Made by a program: the position numbers and the translations under genes. The notes under the pieces were generated by a model. The model was not told the DNA's origin, made no database searches, and saw only the letters and a program-made list of their open reading frames with translations. A DNA stretch of 13,159 bases from JAUIAI01 sp049680625 (GTDB lineage Bacteria > Pseudomonadota > Gammaproteobacteria > Burkholderiales > Burkholderiaceae_E), in contig JBAUID010000010.1 in NCBI GenBank assembly GCA_049680625.1, forward strand, positions 1-13,159. Direction: 5' to 3'. Shown piece after piece: positions 1-6,989 of this stretch. The number at the start of each line of letters is the position of its first letter. Positions within the stretch are counted from its first letter, which is position 1.

Positions 1-1535
1 CCTCCGACCAGCTCATGACCTTTCCCCTTGCTGCTGCCCATCTCTTTAATGTCGAGTACAAAAACCGCGTCACCACCGAGCTCTGGACGAAAGTGCAGAC
101 AAGCCAGCAGGTTACGGTCGCGCCGATCCGACATGCCGAACAAGTAACCGATGTTGCCGTGATCGATCACTCCTTCCGCATGGTCTGAAACGATGCGGCC
201 AAAATAAACGTTAAAGCCGTCCATCCGGGCGCGTCGCACCTCCGCCCAATCGGTGTCGGCAAACATCACGTCAAATTTCCGTTCCACCAGCTTTTTGGCA
301 AAGGCACGATTCGCTTCATTTGCACCGAGAATGATCACTCCCCGTGGCTCGGGATTGGATAAACCCAGCCACAGCGCAATTTTTGCCGCGGTTGCACTTT
401 GCAATACCACGGTAGAAATAATGACCGCAAAAATGACGGGCACCAGTAGTTCGGCATCAGGGATGTTCAGCTCCTGCAACTTGAGCGCAAACAAGGCGGC
501 CACGACGGCGGCCACGATACCGCGCGGAGAGATCCAGGATATGAGCAGTTTTTCTTTGACCGTGAGCTTCGAAAACATCGTGCTGGCAAAGACCGCCATG
601 GGTCGGATAACCAAAATAACAATGAACAGGAATACGGCAAGACGCCAGTTCAGCGAGCTGAAGTCAGAAAAATTGAGGCGGGCCGCCAGGGTAATGAACA
701 AGATTGCCACCAGCAACAATGTCAGGCTTTCCTTAAATTCAAGGATATCGTCGACATTGATCTGCTTCATATTGGCCAGCGCGATACCCATCACGGTTAC
801 TGCCAGCAGGCCGGCATCATGGGCGAAGTAGTTAGCGCCGGCAAACGATGCCAGTACAAATGCCAGCGCTGTGATGTCGCGCAAATACCAGGGAATCAGG
901 TGATGACGCAGCAGGTAGCCAAGGACCAGGGCGGCAACGGCTCCGAACACCAGACCCGAGATCACCAGGATACCAATCGCCTCGGTTGCAGACCCGAACT
1001 GACTGGTCAGGATCAGTTCAAATACCAATACGGCAAGCATTGCGCCGATCGGGTCAATAACAATGCCTTCCCAGCGCAGGGTTTTTGAAATCGCGCTGGT
1101 CGGCCGGATCGCACGCAACATTGGCACCACGACTGTCGGGCCGGTAACCGTGCAGATCGCACCAATCATGGCCGCGACCGGCAGACTGATGCCCAGTAAG
1201 GTGTTAGCCGCCGTGGTGACAAGAGCAAACGTGACCAGAGTGCCAATAGTGACCAGCCCCCAGACTGCCGCACCAATACCGCGCAGCTCACTCCATCGCA
1301 GGGTCAGGCTGCCTTCGAACAAGATTATCGCCACTGACAGCGACACCAGGGAAAACAACGCCTCGCCAAACAAAACGTCCGGCTTGACAACCCCGAGCAC
1401 CGGACCGACCACAATACCCACCAGCAACAAAAACAAAATCGCCGGTAGTCTCAGGCGCCAGGCCAGCCAATGGGACAAAACCCCCATGACAACAATTCCG
1501 GCAATAATCAGCTGAGGATCGGACATCAGGCTCAT
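1..1535 (-). CDS. CPA1-type cation:proton antiporter with C-terminal RCK/TrkA-N domain (partial, C-terminus off the left edge)
   Basis: An open frame of 511 codons runs on the minus strand from ATG at 1535 to the window edge without a stop; a second in-frame ATG lies three codons in, at 1526. The first ~390 residues are a chain of hydrophobic segments as in Na+(K+)/H+ antiporters of the CPA1/NhaP type. Residues 155-162 read WEGIVIDP, the region holding the ion-binding aspartate (D161 here). Near the end of the membrane part is SWISPRGIVAAVVAALFAL, a typical family signature. From residue ~404 a GANEANR motif begins a Rossmann-like RCK/TrkA-N domain that continues to the window edge, suggesting nucleotide-controlled exchange. 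Expected role: inner-membrane monovalent cation/H+ exchange for pH or ion homeostasis. The residue before the key Asp is Ile rather than the Asn of the classical ND motif. Ion specificity cannot be read from sequence. It is divergent from the universal stress protein gene. Confidence 0.9.
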   Translation of the reverse strand, partial: MSLMSDPQLIIAGIVVMGVLSHWLAWRLRLPAILFLLLVGIVVGPVLGVVKPDVLFGEALFSLVSLSVAIILFEGSLTLRWSELRGIGAAVWGLVTIGTLVTFALVTTAANTLLGISLPVAAMIGAICTVTGPTVVVPMLRAIRPTSAISKTLRWEGIVIDPIGAMLAVLVFELILTSQFGSATEAIGILVISGLVFGAVAALVLGYLLRHHLIPWYLRDITALAFVLASFAGANYFAHDAGLLAVTVMGIALANMKQINVDDILEFKESLTLLLVAILFITLAARLNFSDFSSLNWRLAVFLFIVILVIRPMAVFASTMFSKLTVKEKLLISWISPRGIVAAVVAALFALKLQELNIPDAELLVPVIFAVIISTVVLQSATAAKIALWLGLSNPEPRGVIILGANEANRAFAKKLVERKFDVMFADTDWAEVRRARMDGFNVYFGRIVSDHAEGVIDHGNIGYLFGMSDRRDRNLLACLHFRPELGGDAVFVLDIKEMGSSKGKGHELVG

Positions 1536-1572
1536 TGATCATCCGGCCGACAATAGGGCGCGTGGGGGGGAA

Positions 1573-1623
1573 CCCGGCACAGCCGGGCAAAATTGATCAT
1601 ACTCACGATGCTTCACTGCACAA
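1573..1623 (-). promoter_or_regulatory. Candidate sigma70 promoter and leader hairpin of the antiporter gene
   Basis: On the minus strand a TATGAT hexamer (1596-1601, five of six to consensus) lies 16 bp from TTGTGC (1618-1623, three of six). It would start transcription near 1589 and give a leader of about 54 nt. A perfect 6-bp inverted repeat with a 3-nt loop (CCCGGC-ACA-GCCGGG, 1573-1587) begins right at the predicted start and could fold at the 5' end of the mRNA. No Shine-Dalgarno of note is visible. The promoter is inferred from hexamers only. Confidence 0.35.
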
Positions 1624-1696
1624 AGAATGGATAGCTGGGCATTCTATACTCGGCATGACTCAACCCGACTATTGACACATCCGGGAGTACCCATCG

Positions 1697-2140
1697 ATGT
1701 ACCGAAGAATTCTGGTTACCACTGGCGGCGGGGAATTGTCCTCCAAGGCTGTAAAAGCCGCCCTGCGACTCGCTCGTGATTTTGACTCGACGGTGATCGC
1801 CCTGAACGTCCAATCGCCTTACCAGCCGCCGATTGCTGGTGAGGTACCCGCGACTTTTGCCCATAATCCCGATGAATACGATGAAATGGCCCGTGCCAAT
1901 TCACGCAAAATCCTCGACCAGGTTGAGGAAACCGCCAAGGGATTCGGGGTCGACTGCCAGACGATTACCGTCTTTGACCAGAGCGTGCATCAGGCAGTGA
2001 TCCGGGTCGCTAAAGATGAGCGGATTGACTTAATCGTGATGGCGTCGCACGGGCGCAGCGGGATCAAGAGCCTGATTCTTGGCAGTGAGACACAAAAAGT
2101 GTTGTCTTCGTGCATGATTCCGGTCCTGGTTCACCGGTAA
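1697..2140 (+). CDS. Universal stress protein, UspA family, single domain
   Basis: The 147-residue product is the usual size for a single Usp domain. It opens with MYRRILVTTGGGELSSKAV, the first beta strand with the phosphate-side loop. Near the C-terminus, MASHGRSGIKSLILGSETQKVL matches the ATP-binding pattern G-2x-G-9x-G-S, except that the first Gly is Ala; the second Gly, the nine-residue spacer and the Gly-Ser are kept. It ends in PVLVHR, the typical last strand. This suggests the ATP-binding subgroup of cytoplasmic Usp proteins, which act in stress survival by poorly defined means. A purine-rich GGGAG at 1683-1687 sits about 9 nt before the ATG. The gene is divergent from the antiporter, and the two may share stress or ion-related regulation (inference). 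Confidence 0.9.
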   Translation: MYRRILVTTGGGELSSKAVKAALRLARDFDSTVIALNVQSPYQPPIAGEVPATFAHNPDEYDEMARANSRKILDQVEETAKGFGVDCQTITVFDQSVHQAVIRVAKDERIDLIVMASHGRSGIKSLILGSETQKVLSSCMIPVLVHR

Positions 2141-2188
2141 TTGAGACCAGACCGGAAGTATTGTTTCCCCGAGGCAACAAGAAAGTAT

Positions 2189-2222
2189 GGGGCCAGGCTC
2201 ATCGGCTGAGCCTGGAGCCCCC
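2189..2222 (+). other. Strong hairpin between usp and nadK
   Basis: CCAGGCTCA (2193-2201) pairs perfectly with TGAGCCTGG (2207-2215) around a 5-nt loop, and flanking GGGG/CCCC (2189-2192 / 2218-2221) extends the stem past a two-base AG bulge. No U-tract follows on either strand, so it is not a textbook intrinsic terminator. It could be a weak usp terminator, an mRNA 3'-end stabiliser, or a leader element of nadK, whose start codon is only 20 nt downstream. Confidence 0.5.
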
Positions 2223-2242
2223 GACCCAGGTGGCAGGCTGAT

Positions 2243-3169
2243 ATGCTTGCGCCCATGAGCCTTAACCCGCCCCGCTTTGAGCGCATTGCTTTAATTGGCC
2301 GCCCCGATTCCGAACGGGTGGCCGAGACAATCGGCAACATCGCCAGCTTTGTCGCCCAGCGAGGCCATGAAGTGGTCGTTGATAAAGGCACCGCTGTTTA
2401 CCCGGGGCTGACCGCTTTTCGGCAGGTGGATGGTGATGCCATCAGTGATAATGCCGACCTTGCGATTGCCATTGGCGGAGACGGCACCATGCTCGGCCTC
2501 GCCCGCCAATTGGGCGGGGTTCAGGTTCCGCTGGTTGGCATCAATCATGGCCGCCTCGGTTTTATTACCGACATTCCGGTTGATGCCTGGCAGGACGCAC
2601 TGGATGCCATTTTGCAGGGACACTACAACGCGGAAAAGCGCTCCATGCTGACCGCGCGGGCACTACGCGACGGACGCGAAATATGGAGTGACATTGCGAT
2701 GAACGATGTCGTGGTCAATCGTTCGTCCCGCTCGGGCATGATTGAACTCGAAGTACACGTCGACGACTCCTACATGTACACCCAGCGGGCCGACGGTTTG
2801 ATTGTGGCAACCCCCACCGGCTCGACCGCATACGCGTTATCGGCCAACGGTCCAATTCTGCACCCACAGATCAAAGGCATTGTCATGGTACCGGTGGCGC
2901 CACATTCTTTATCCAATCGGCCGATATGCCTGCCCGAAGATGTCAACGTACGAATCCGTATTGTCGAATGTCGCGAACCGCGGGTCAGTTGCGATATGCA
3001 GACCTTCGAAGACTTACAAGCCGGTGACACCATTGAAGTGATGCGGGCACCGTTTACCGTGCAGTTCCTGCATCCGTCCGGCTACAGCTACTTCGCAACT
3101 TTGCGCAGTAAGTTGTACTGGCATGAGCTGCCAATTTTCAGTGACCGGGCAAACCCGGCCAGGGACTAA
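2243..3169 (+). CDS. nadK: NAD kinase
   Basis: This cytoplasmic enzyme phosphorylates NAD to NADP using ATP. The 308-residue sequence has the family signatures in order: GGDGT at 78-82 (catalytic Asp and phosphate loop), GINHGRLGFITD at 99-110, NDVVVNR at 154-160, and TPTGSTAYALSANGP at 190-204 (NAD-binding loop), ending in a normal C-terminal beta region. Length is slightly above the ~290 usual. A second in-frame ATG at 2255 (MSLNPPRF) would trim four residues; the upstream ATG is preferred because GGCAGG lies just before it, while nothing like a Shine-Dalgarno precedes the second. Only 12 nt separate the stop from recN, so the two are probably co-transcribed, a common gammaproteobacterial order. 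The usual grpE/hrcA neighbours are absent and usp lies upstream instead. Confidence 0.97.
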   Translation: MLAPMSLNPPRFERIALIGRPDSERVAETIGNIASFVAQRGHEVVVDKGTAVYPGLTAFRQVDGDAISDNADLAIAIGGDGTMLGLARQLGGVQVPLVGINHGRLGFITDIPVDAWQDALDAILQGHYNAEKRSMLTARALRDGREIWSDIAMNDVVVNRSSRSGMIELEVHVDDSYMYTQRADGLIVATPTGSTAYALSANGPILHPQIKGIVMVPVAPHSLSNRPICLPEDVNVRIRIVECREPRVSCDMQTFEDLQAGDTIEVMRAPFTVQFLHPSGYSYFATLRSKLYWHELPIFSDRANPARD

Positions 3170-3181
3170 TCCGGGGCGTTT

Positions 3182-5020
3182 ATGCTGCAAACCCTGTTTC
3201 TCCGCGATTTTGTCATCGTCGATCATGCTGAAATCGATTTCCAGGGTGGTTTTTGCGCGCTGTCGGGGGAAACCGGTGCCGGCAAGTCAATTCTGCTTGA
3301 TGCCCTTGGGCTTGCGCTGGGTGGCCGCTCGGATGCCGCGGCCGTTCGAAGCGGCGCGCAACGCACAGAAATCATTGCCGGATTTGAACCATCTGTTGCG
3401 GTTCAAAGCTGGCTGACAGAACACGACCTGGTTAACGAAGATGACCGCGAGCTGCTGCTGCGCCGGGTCATTGACCGCGATGGACGCAGCCGCTCTTTTA
3501 TCAACGGTTCGCCCGTGAAGCTTGCCCAGCTGCGCTCACTCGGTTCACAGCTACTTGAAATCCATGGCCAGCATGAATCGCAATCGTTGCTGCAGACCGA
3601 TGGTCAGCGTGAGCTGCTGGATAACGTGGCCACTCTGGACGATACGCGCTCATTAGTAGCGGCCGACTGGCGCCGCTGGCAATCGGCCAGTAAAACCCTG
3701 GCCGAAGCCAGCGGCCACAGTGCTGACCTGGATGCAGAACGCGAACGCATCAGTTGGCAACTCGAAGAAATCGACGCCCTGCAACTGTCCGCCGGCGAAT
3801 GGGAGTCGTTAAGCAGCGAGCAAAGTCGACTGGCGAACGCGTCAGAACTCATCGAATCAGCCCAATCGGCAGTACAGGCGCTAACCGACAGTGATGACGC
3901 CCTGGAAGTCAGACTTGCCCGGATTATTGGGCAGCTACAGGCCGGAGCGCGGGTGGACAAGGGGCTGGACAGCGTGGTTGATCTGCTCGACAGCGCGCGA
4001 ATTCAGCTCGCCGAAGCCGGCTCCGACCTGGCGAGTTACCTCGACTCGGTCGAAGCAGACCCAGCCCGCCTTGAACTGACCGAACAACGGGTCAGCGCAA
4101 TTTTTCGCCTTGCCCGAAAAATGTCAGTGGACCCGGCCGAACTTTATATAAAGGGCGCCGAACTGCAGACGCGGCTCAACGAACTGCAGCGTGCCCAGGA
4201 TCTCGATCAACTACGCGCCGAAGTTGATCAACTCCGAAAAAGCTTCAGCCACAGTGCAGACAAACTCAGCGCCATGAGGCACAAAGCAGCCCAGTCACTG
4301 GCCATCAGTGTGAACAAGCGGCTGGACACGCTAGGTATGCCGGCTGCTCGATTCGACATCACACTGACCCCAACCTCCCCCGGCCCGCATGGTATCGACC
4401 AGGTGGTCTTTCAGTTCGCGGGACACGAGAGCATCGATTTGCGCCCTCTGGCCAAAGTGGCCTCTGGTGGCGAGCTGTCCCGGGTATCACTGGCCATTGC
4501 CGTCAGCGCGGCCCAGGCCAATCCGGTTCAATCACTGATCTTTGACGAAGCCGATGCCGGGGTCGGTGGTTCGGTAGCTGACGCCATCGGATTGTTAATG
4601 CGTACCCTGGGTGAATCGCGCCAGGTTCTGGCTGTTACCCACTTGCCACAGGTTGCGGCCCGTGCCCACCATCAGTATCGGGTCAGCAAACAGAGTGACA
4701 ACGGCCAGATCACGTCAACGGTGACCCCGCTGTCAGCGGCTGAACGGGTTGATGAAATTGCCCGAATGCTCGGTGGCGCCCGGGTAACCAGCACGACGCG
4801 CCAACATGCGACCGAGCTGCTTACCCTGGGTCAAACGAACCCCGGTGACCCGAATTCATCAAAACAAGGGATGCAGGAATCAGCGCAGGAATCAGGGCGG
4901 GGCACAAAGCAAAAAAAAGTTATAGCCCGCACACCGGAGCCACCCGCGAGTACAAAAAAACGGCCGGGAAAATCAGCATCAAAAAACCACGAAAAGCGCC
5001 GCAAAACTGCCAGAGCCTGA
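3182..5020 (+). CDS. recN: DNA repair ATPase RecN with extra basic C-terminal tail
   Basis: RecN is an SMC-like ATPase that acts with RecA in double-strand break repair. The 612-residue protein starts with an ATPase half-domain carrying Walker A GETGAGKS (29-36). A long coiled-coil middle rich in Leu, Glu, Gln and Arg follows. The second ATPase half has the ABC signature VASGGELSR, Walker B SLIFDEADAGVGG, and the H-loop region LAVTHLPQVAARA. The canonical fold ends near residue 551 (ELLTLGQ). Residues ~552-612 are an added low-complexity tail rich in Lys, Ser, Pro and Arg, making the protein about 60 residues longer than common RecN. The tail is encoded by A-rich DNA with runs of eight A (4911-4918), seven A and six A. 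GGGG at 3173-3176 precedes the ATG. The gene is likely in an operon with nadK and is convergent with fur. Confidence 0.96.
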   Translation: MLQTLFLRDFVIVDHAEIDFQGGFCALSGETGAGKSILLDALGLALGGRSDAAAVRSGAQRTEIIAGFEPSVAVQSWLTEHDLVNEDDRELLLRRVIDRDGRSRSFINGSPVKLAQLRSLGSQLLEIHGQHESQSLLQTDGQRELLDNVATLDDTRSLVAADWRRWQSASKTLAEASGHSADLDAERERISWQLEEIDALQLSAGEWESLSSEQSRLANASELIESAQSAVQALTDSDDALEVRLARIIGQLQAGARVDKGLDSVVDLLDSARIQLAEAGSDLASYLDSVEADPARLELTEQRVSAIFRLARKMSVDPAELYIKGAELQTRLNELQRAQDLDQLRAEVDQLRKSFSHSADKLSAMRHKAAQSLAISVNKRLDTLGMPAARFDITLTPTSPGPHGIDQVVFQFAGHESIDLRPLAKVASGGELSRVSLAIAVSAAQANPVQSLIFDEADAGVGGSVADAIGLLMRTLGESRQVLAVTHLPQVAARAHHQYRVSKQSDNGQITSTVTPLSAAERVDEIARMLGGARVTSTTRQHATELLTLGQTNPGDPNSSKQGMQESAQESGRGTKQKKVIARTPEPPASTKKRPGKSASKNHEKRRKTARA

Positions 5021-5070
5021 GCCCCGTCAGGCGACCGTGCCGCCAGCCGCGTGATCTGGGTCGTTGCTAG

Positions 5071-5514
5071 TCAGTTCGCATGTGGACAATTCTTGCGCGT
5101 ACAGTTCGCATATAAAGCCAGTGCATGATCTTGTAGTTCAAAGCCACGCTCATTCGCCACTTCAGCCTGGCGGGCTTCGATTTGTGAGTCAAAAAACTCT
5201 TCAACCCGCCCACATTGCAGGCAGACCAGGTGATCATGATGCTCACCTTCATCCAGTTCGAAAACTTTACTCGATACGGCATCCCCGGTCTCAAAGACGC
5301 TGCGTTTCAGGATGCCGGCTTGTTCAAACTGGTTCAGTACCCGGTAGACTGTCGCCAGGCCAATATCGTGATCAACTTGCATCAGCTCGCGATAAACATC
5401 CTCGGCGCTCATGTGGCGCTGCTTCCCCTCTTGAAAAACCGCCAGAATCTTCAGGCGCGGGTGGGTTGCCTTCAGGCCAACGTTTCTCAGTTCCTTGGGT
5501 TCACTCATGGGCAT
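5071..5514 (-). CDS. fur: Ferric uptake regulator Fur
   Basis: The 147-residue product is the usual length for Fur, the Fe2+-dependent dimeric repressor of iron genes. The N-terminal winged helix includes LKATHPRLKILAVF and the recognition region IGLATVYRVLNQFEQAGI (51-68). The metal-binding half has EHHDHLVCLQCG with H92, H93 and H95, and the structural zinc site is complete: C98 and C101, then C138 and C143 in NCTRKNC. Two start codons are possible: ATG at 5514, used here, and ATG at 5508 (MSEPKELR), which matches the start of many Fur proteins; neither has a strong Shine-Dalgarno. The gene is convergent with recN and divergent from bamE, the arrangement seen in many gammaproteobacteria. 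No clear Fur box was found in the shared intergenic region, so autoregulation is not shown. Confidence 0.97.
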   Translation of the reverse strand: MPMSEPKELRNVGLKATHPRLKILAVFQEGKQRHMSAEDVYRELMQVDHDIGLATVYRVLNQFEQAGILKRSVFETGDAVSSKVFELDEGEHHDHLVCLQCGRVEEFFDSQIEARQAEVANERGFELQDHALALYANCTRKNCPHAN

Positions 5515-5536
5515 ATAGGGGCTCTGACCGGCGCAA

Positions 5537-5549
5537 TTGGCATTGCCAA
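5537..5549. promoter_or_regulatory. 13-bp palindrome in the fur/bamE intergenic region
   Basis: TTGGCATTGCCAA is a perfect 6-1-6 inverted repeat, 22 bp upstream of the fur start and about 80 bp upstream of bamE. It looks like a dimer-binding operator or a site in the fur leader. Its right half, TTGCCA (5544-5549), resembles a -35 hexamer on the plus strand, and TATCAT (5571-5576) resembles a -10, but the 21-bp gap is too long for a normal promoter. It does not match the A/T-rich Fur box. Confidence 0.4.
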
Positions 5550-5628
5550 AACAATTATTTCGTCTCCCCGTATCATAACGGTTTGGCTGGCCACCTTGAC
5601 CAGCCGCTGTGCAGAGGCCTCACCACTC

Positions 5629-6105
5629 ATGATGAGAAATATCAAGATATCCAATCTTTTCGCGAAGCTGGGCAGCGGGGGCAGCGTGAGCAATGTGGGC
5701 TGTATGAGCATTGCCACCGCTGTTCTTGTCGTGGCCCTGGCGGGCTGTTCCAGCGACGATACCCGGCGCAGTGGCCTGCTTCAGGCCCATCGCTATGACC
5801 TGCCACAGGGTAATTACGTCACCCAGGCGATGCTCAAGCGGGTTGAGATTGGCATGTCACGGCTTGAGGTTCAGCGTACGCTGGGCTCTCCGCTGCTAAC
5901 CGATGTATTCCTTCCGCAACGTTGGAATTACGTGTTCAGTTTCCGCCATCCGAACGGCCGGGTTGATCTGCGCCGGGTGGTCATTTTGTTTGGTGCTGAT
6001 GAAAAAGTCAGCAAAATAGATGCCGATGAATTGCCCGCCACTGAAGACCCTTCCGACCCCGCCCTGCCCCGATTCAACCCCGAGGCACTGAAACGTTCGG
6101 GCTGA
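5629..6105 (+). CDS. bamE: Outer membrane assembly lipoprotein BamE (SmpA/OmlA)
   Basis: BamE is the small lipoprotein of the BAM complex that folds beta-barrel proteins into the outer membrane. With ATG at 5629 the product has 158 residues. A hydrophobic stretch ends in a lipobox, LAGC, with the lipidated Cys at residue 40. The mature part has the SmpA/OmlA core: LPQGNYVTQAMLKRVEIGMSRLEV, then LGSPLLTDVFLPQRWNYVFSF. The start is uncertain. ATG 5629/5632 gives a long 40-residue leader with positive residues (RNIK) and AGAGG upstream. A GTG at 5686, preceded by a G-run at the right distance, would give a 21-residue leader but no positive charge. The open frame also extends upstream over fur, which is not credible. 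The C-terminal ~30 residues are acidic and Pro-rich. The gene is divergent from fur and followed by dapB. Confidence 0.93.
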   Translation: MMRNIKISNLFAKLGSGGSVSNVGCMSIATAVLVVALAGCSSDDTRRSGLLQAHRYDLPQGNYVTQAMLKRVEIGMSRLEVQRTLGSPLLTDVFLPQRWNYVFSFRHPNGRVDLRRVVILFGADEKVSKIDADELPATEDPSDPALPRFNPEALKRSG

Positions 6106-6173
6106 CCACTATTAGTCGCCCCGGCAACAACAATATTCTATTAACCATCACTGCAATCACGGGCAAAACCACT

Positions 6174-6974
6174 ATGCACAAAATCGCTGTCGCCGGCGCC
6201 TCCGGGCGAATGGGTCAAATGTTGATCCAGGCAATCACCGAGTCAGATGACTGTCAGTTAGTGGCGGCGCTTGACGTCGACGGCAGCACCTCGATTGGCA
6301 GCGACGCCGGGCAAGGTGCTGGTCAGCAAACCGGAGTCAAAATTCATTCGGATGTAAACGCAGCCTGCCGTATCGCTGACTTTCTGATCGACTTTACCCG
6401 TCCGGAAGGCACACTGAATCACCTGATCGCCTGCGTTGAAAATCAATGCGGTATTGTCATCGGCACGACCGGCTTTGACGATGACGGCAAGGAAGCAATA
6501 GAAAAAGCCGCAATAAAAATACCTGTCGTGTTTGCACCCAACATGAGTGTCGGCGTGAACGTGACTTTTAAACTACTCGAGACCGCCGCGAAAATTCTGT
6601 CGTCGGGTTACGACATAGAAGTTATTGAAGCCCACCACCGACATAAAGTTGATGCGCCATCGGGCACTGCGCTGCGCATGGGTGAAGTTCTTGCCAAAGC
6701 GACGGGGCGAGACTTCAAAAAAACAGCTGTCTTTGCGCGCGAAGGTGTCACGGGTGAGCGAGCTGATGACGCGATCGGTTTCGCCACCATTCGCGGTGGC
6801 GACATCGTCGGCGACCATACCGTGATGTTTGCCGGTATTGGCGAGCGAATTGAAATTACCCACAAAGCCGCCAGCCGCATGACGTATGCAATGGGTAGCC
6901 TGCGTGCCTGTCGTTACCTTGCACAACACGACCATGGCTTATTTGATATGCATGACGTCCTTGGCCTGCGTTAG
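6174..6974 (+). CDS. dapB: 4-hydroxy-tetrahydrodipicolinate reductase DapB
   Basis: DapB reduces 4-hydroxy-tetrahydrodipicolinate with NAD(P)H in the diaminopimelate/lysine pathway, supplying peptidoglycan. The 266 residues are the standard length. The N-terminal dinucleotide-binding motif VAGASGRMG spans 6-14, followed by DFTRPEG at 73-79, IGTTG at 96-100 and APNMSVGVN at 121-129. The substrate-binding signature EAHHRHKVDAPSGTAL spans 152-167, containing the conserved His and Lys of the active site. The C-terminal GERIEITHKAASR is also typical. The Shine-Dalgarno is weak. It sits 68 nt after bamE on the same strand and is not followed by carA as in many gammaproteobacteria. Its stop is 15 nt from that of the convergent GH84 gene. 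Confidence 0.97.
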   Translation: MHKIAVAGASGRMGQMLIQAITESDDCQLVAALDVDGSTSIGSDAGQGAGQQTGVKIHSDVNAACRIADFLIDFTRPEGTLNHLIACVENQCGIVIGTTGFDDDGKEAIEKAAIKIPVVFAPNMSVGVNVTFKLLETAAKILSSGYDIEVIEAHHRHKVDAPSGTALRMGEVLAKATGRDFKKTAVFAREGVTGERADDAIGFATIRGGDIVGDHTVMFAGIGERIEITHKAASRMTYAMGSLRACRYLAQHDHGLFDMHDVLGLR

Positions 6975-6989
6975 GCAAGCCAGGTACCA

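Noticed and set aside
253..1515. Several plus-strand open frames over the antiporter region
   Set aside because: They are antisense shadows of the minus-strand antiporter, whose translation shows clear transmembrane and RCK motifs throughout.
1672..1677. TTGACA at 1672 as the -35 of the usp promoter
   Set aside because: A matching -10 would fall on the start codon itself, so it cannot drive this gene with a usable leader.
5016..5031. CCTGA/TCAGG hairpin at the end of recN as a terminator
   Set aside because: The stem is only 5 bp and has no U-run; it is likely chance in GC-rich DNA.
5215..5628. Long upstream extension of the bamE reading frame
   Set aside because: It overlaps fur antisense, and the translated sequence has no resemblance to BamE before the signal peptide.
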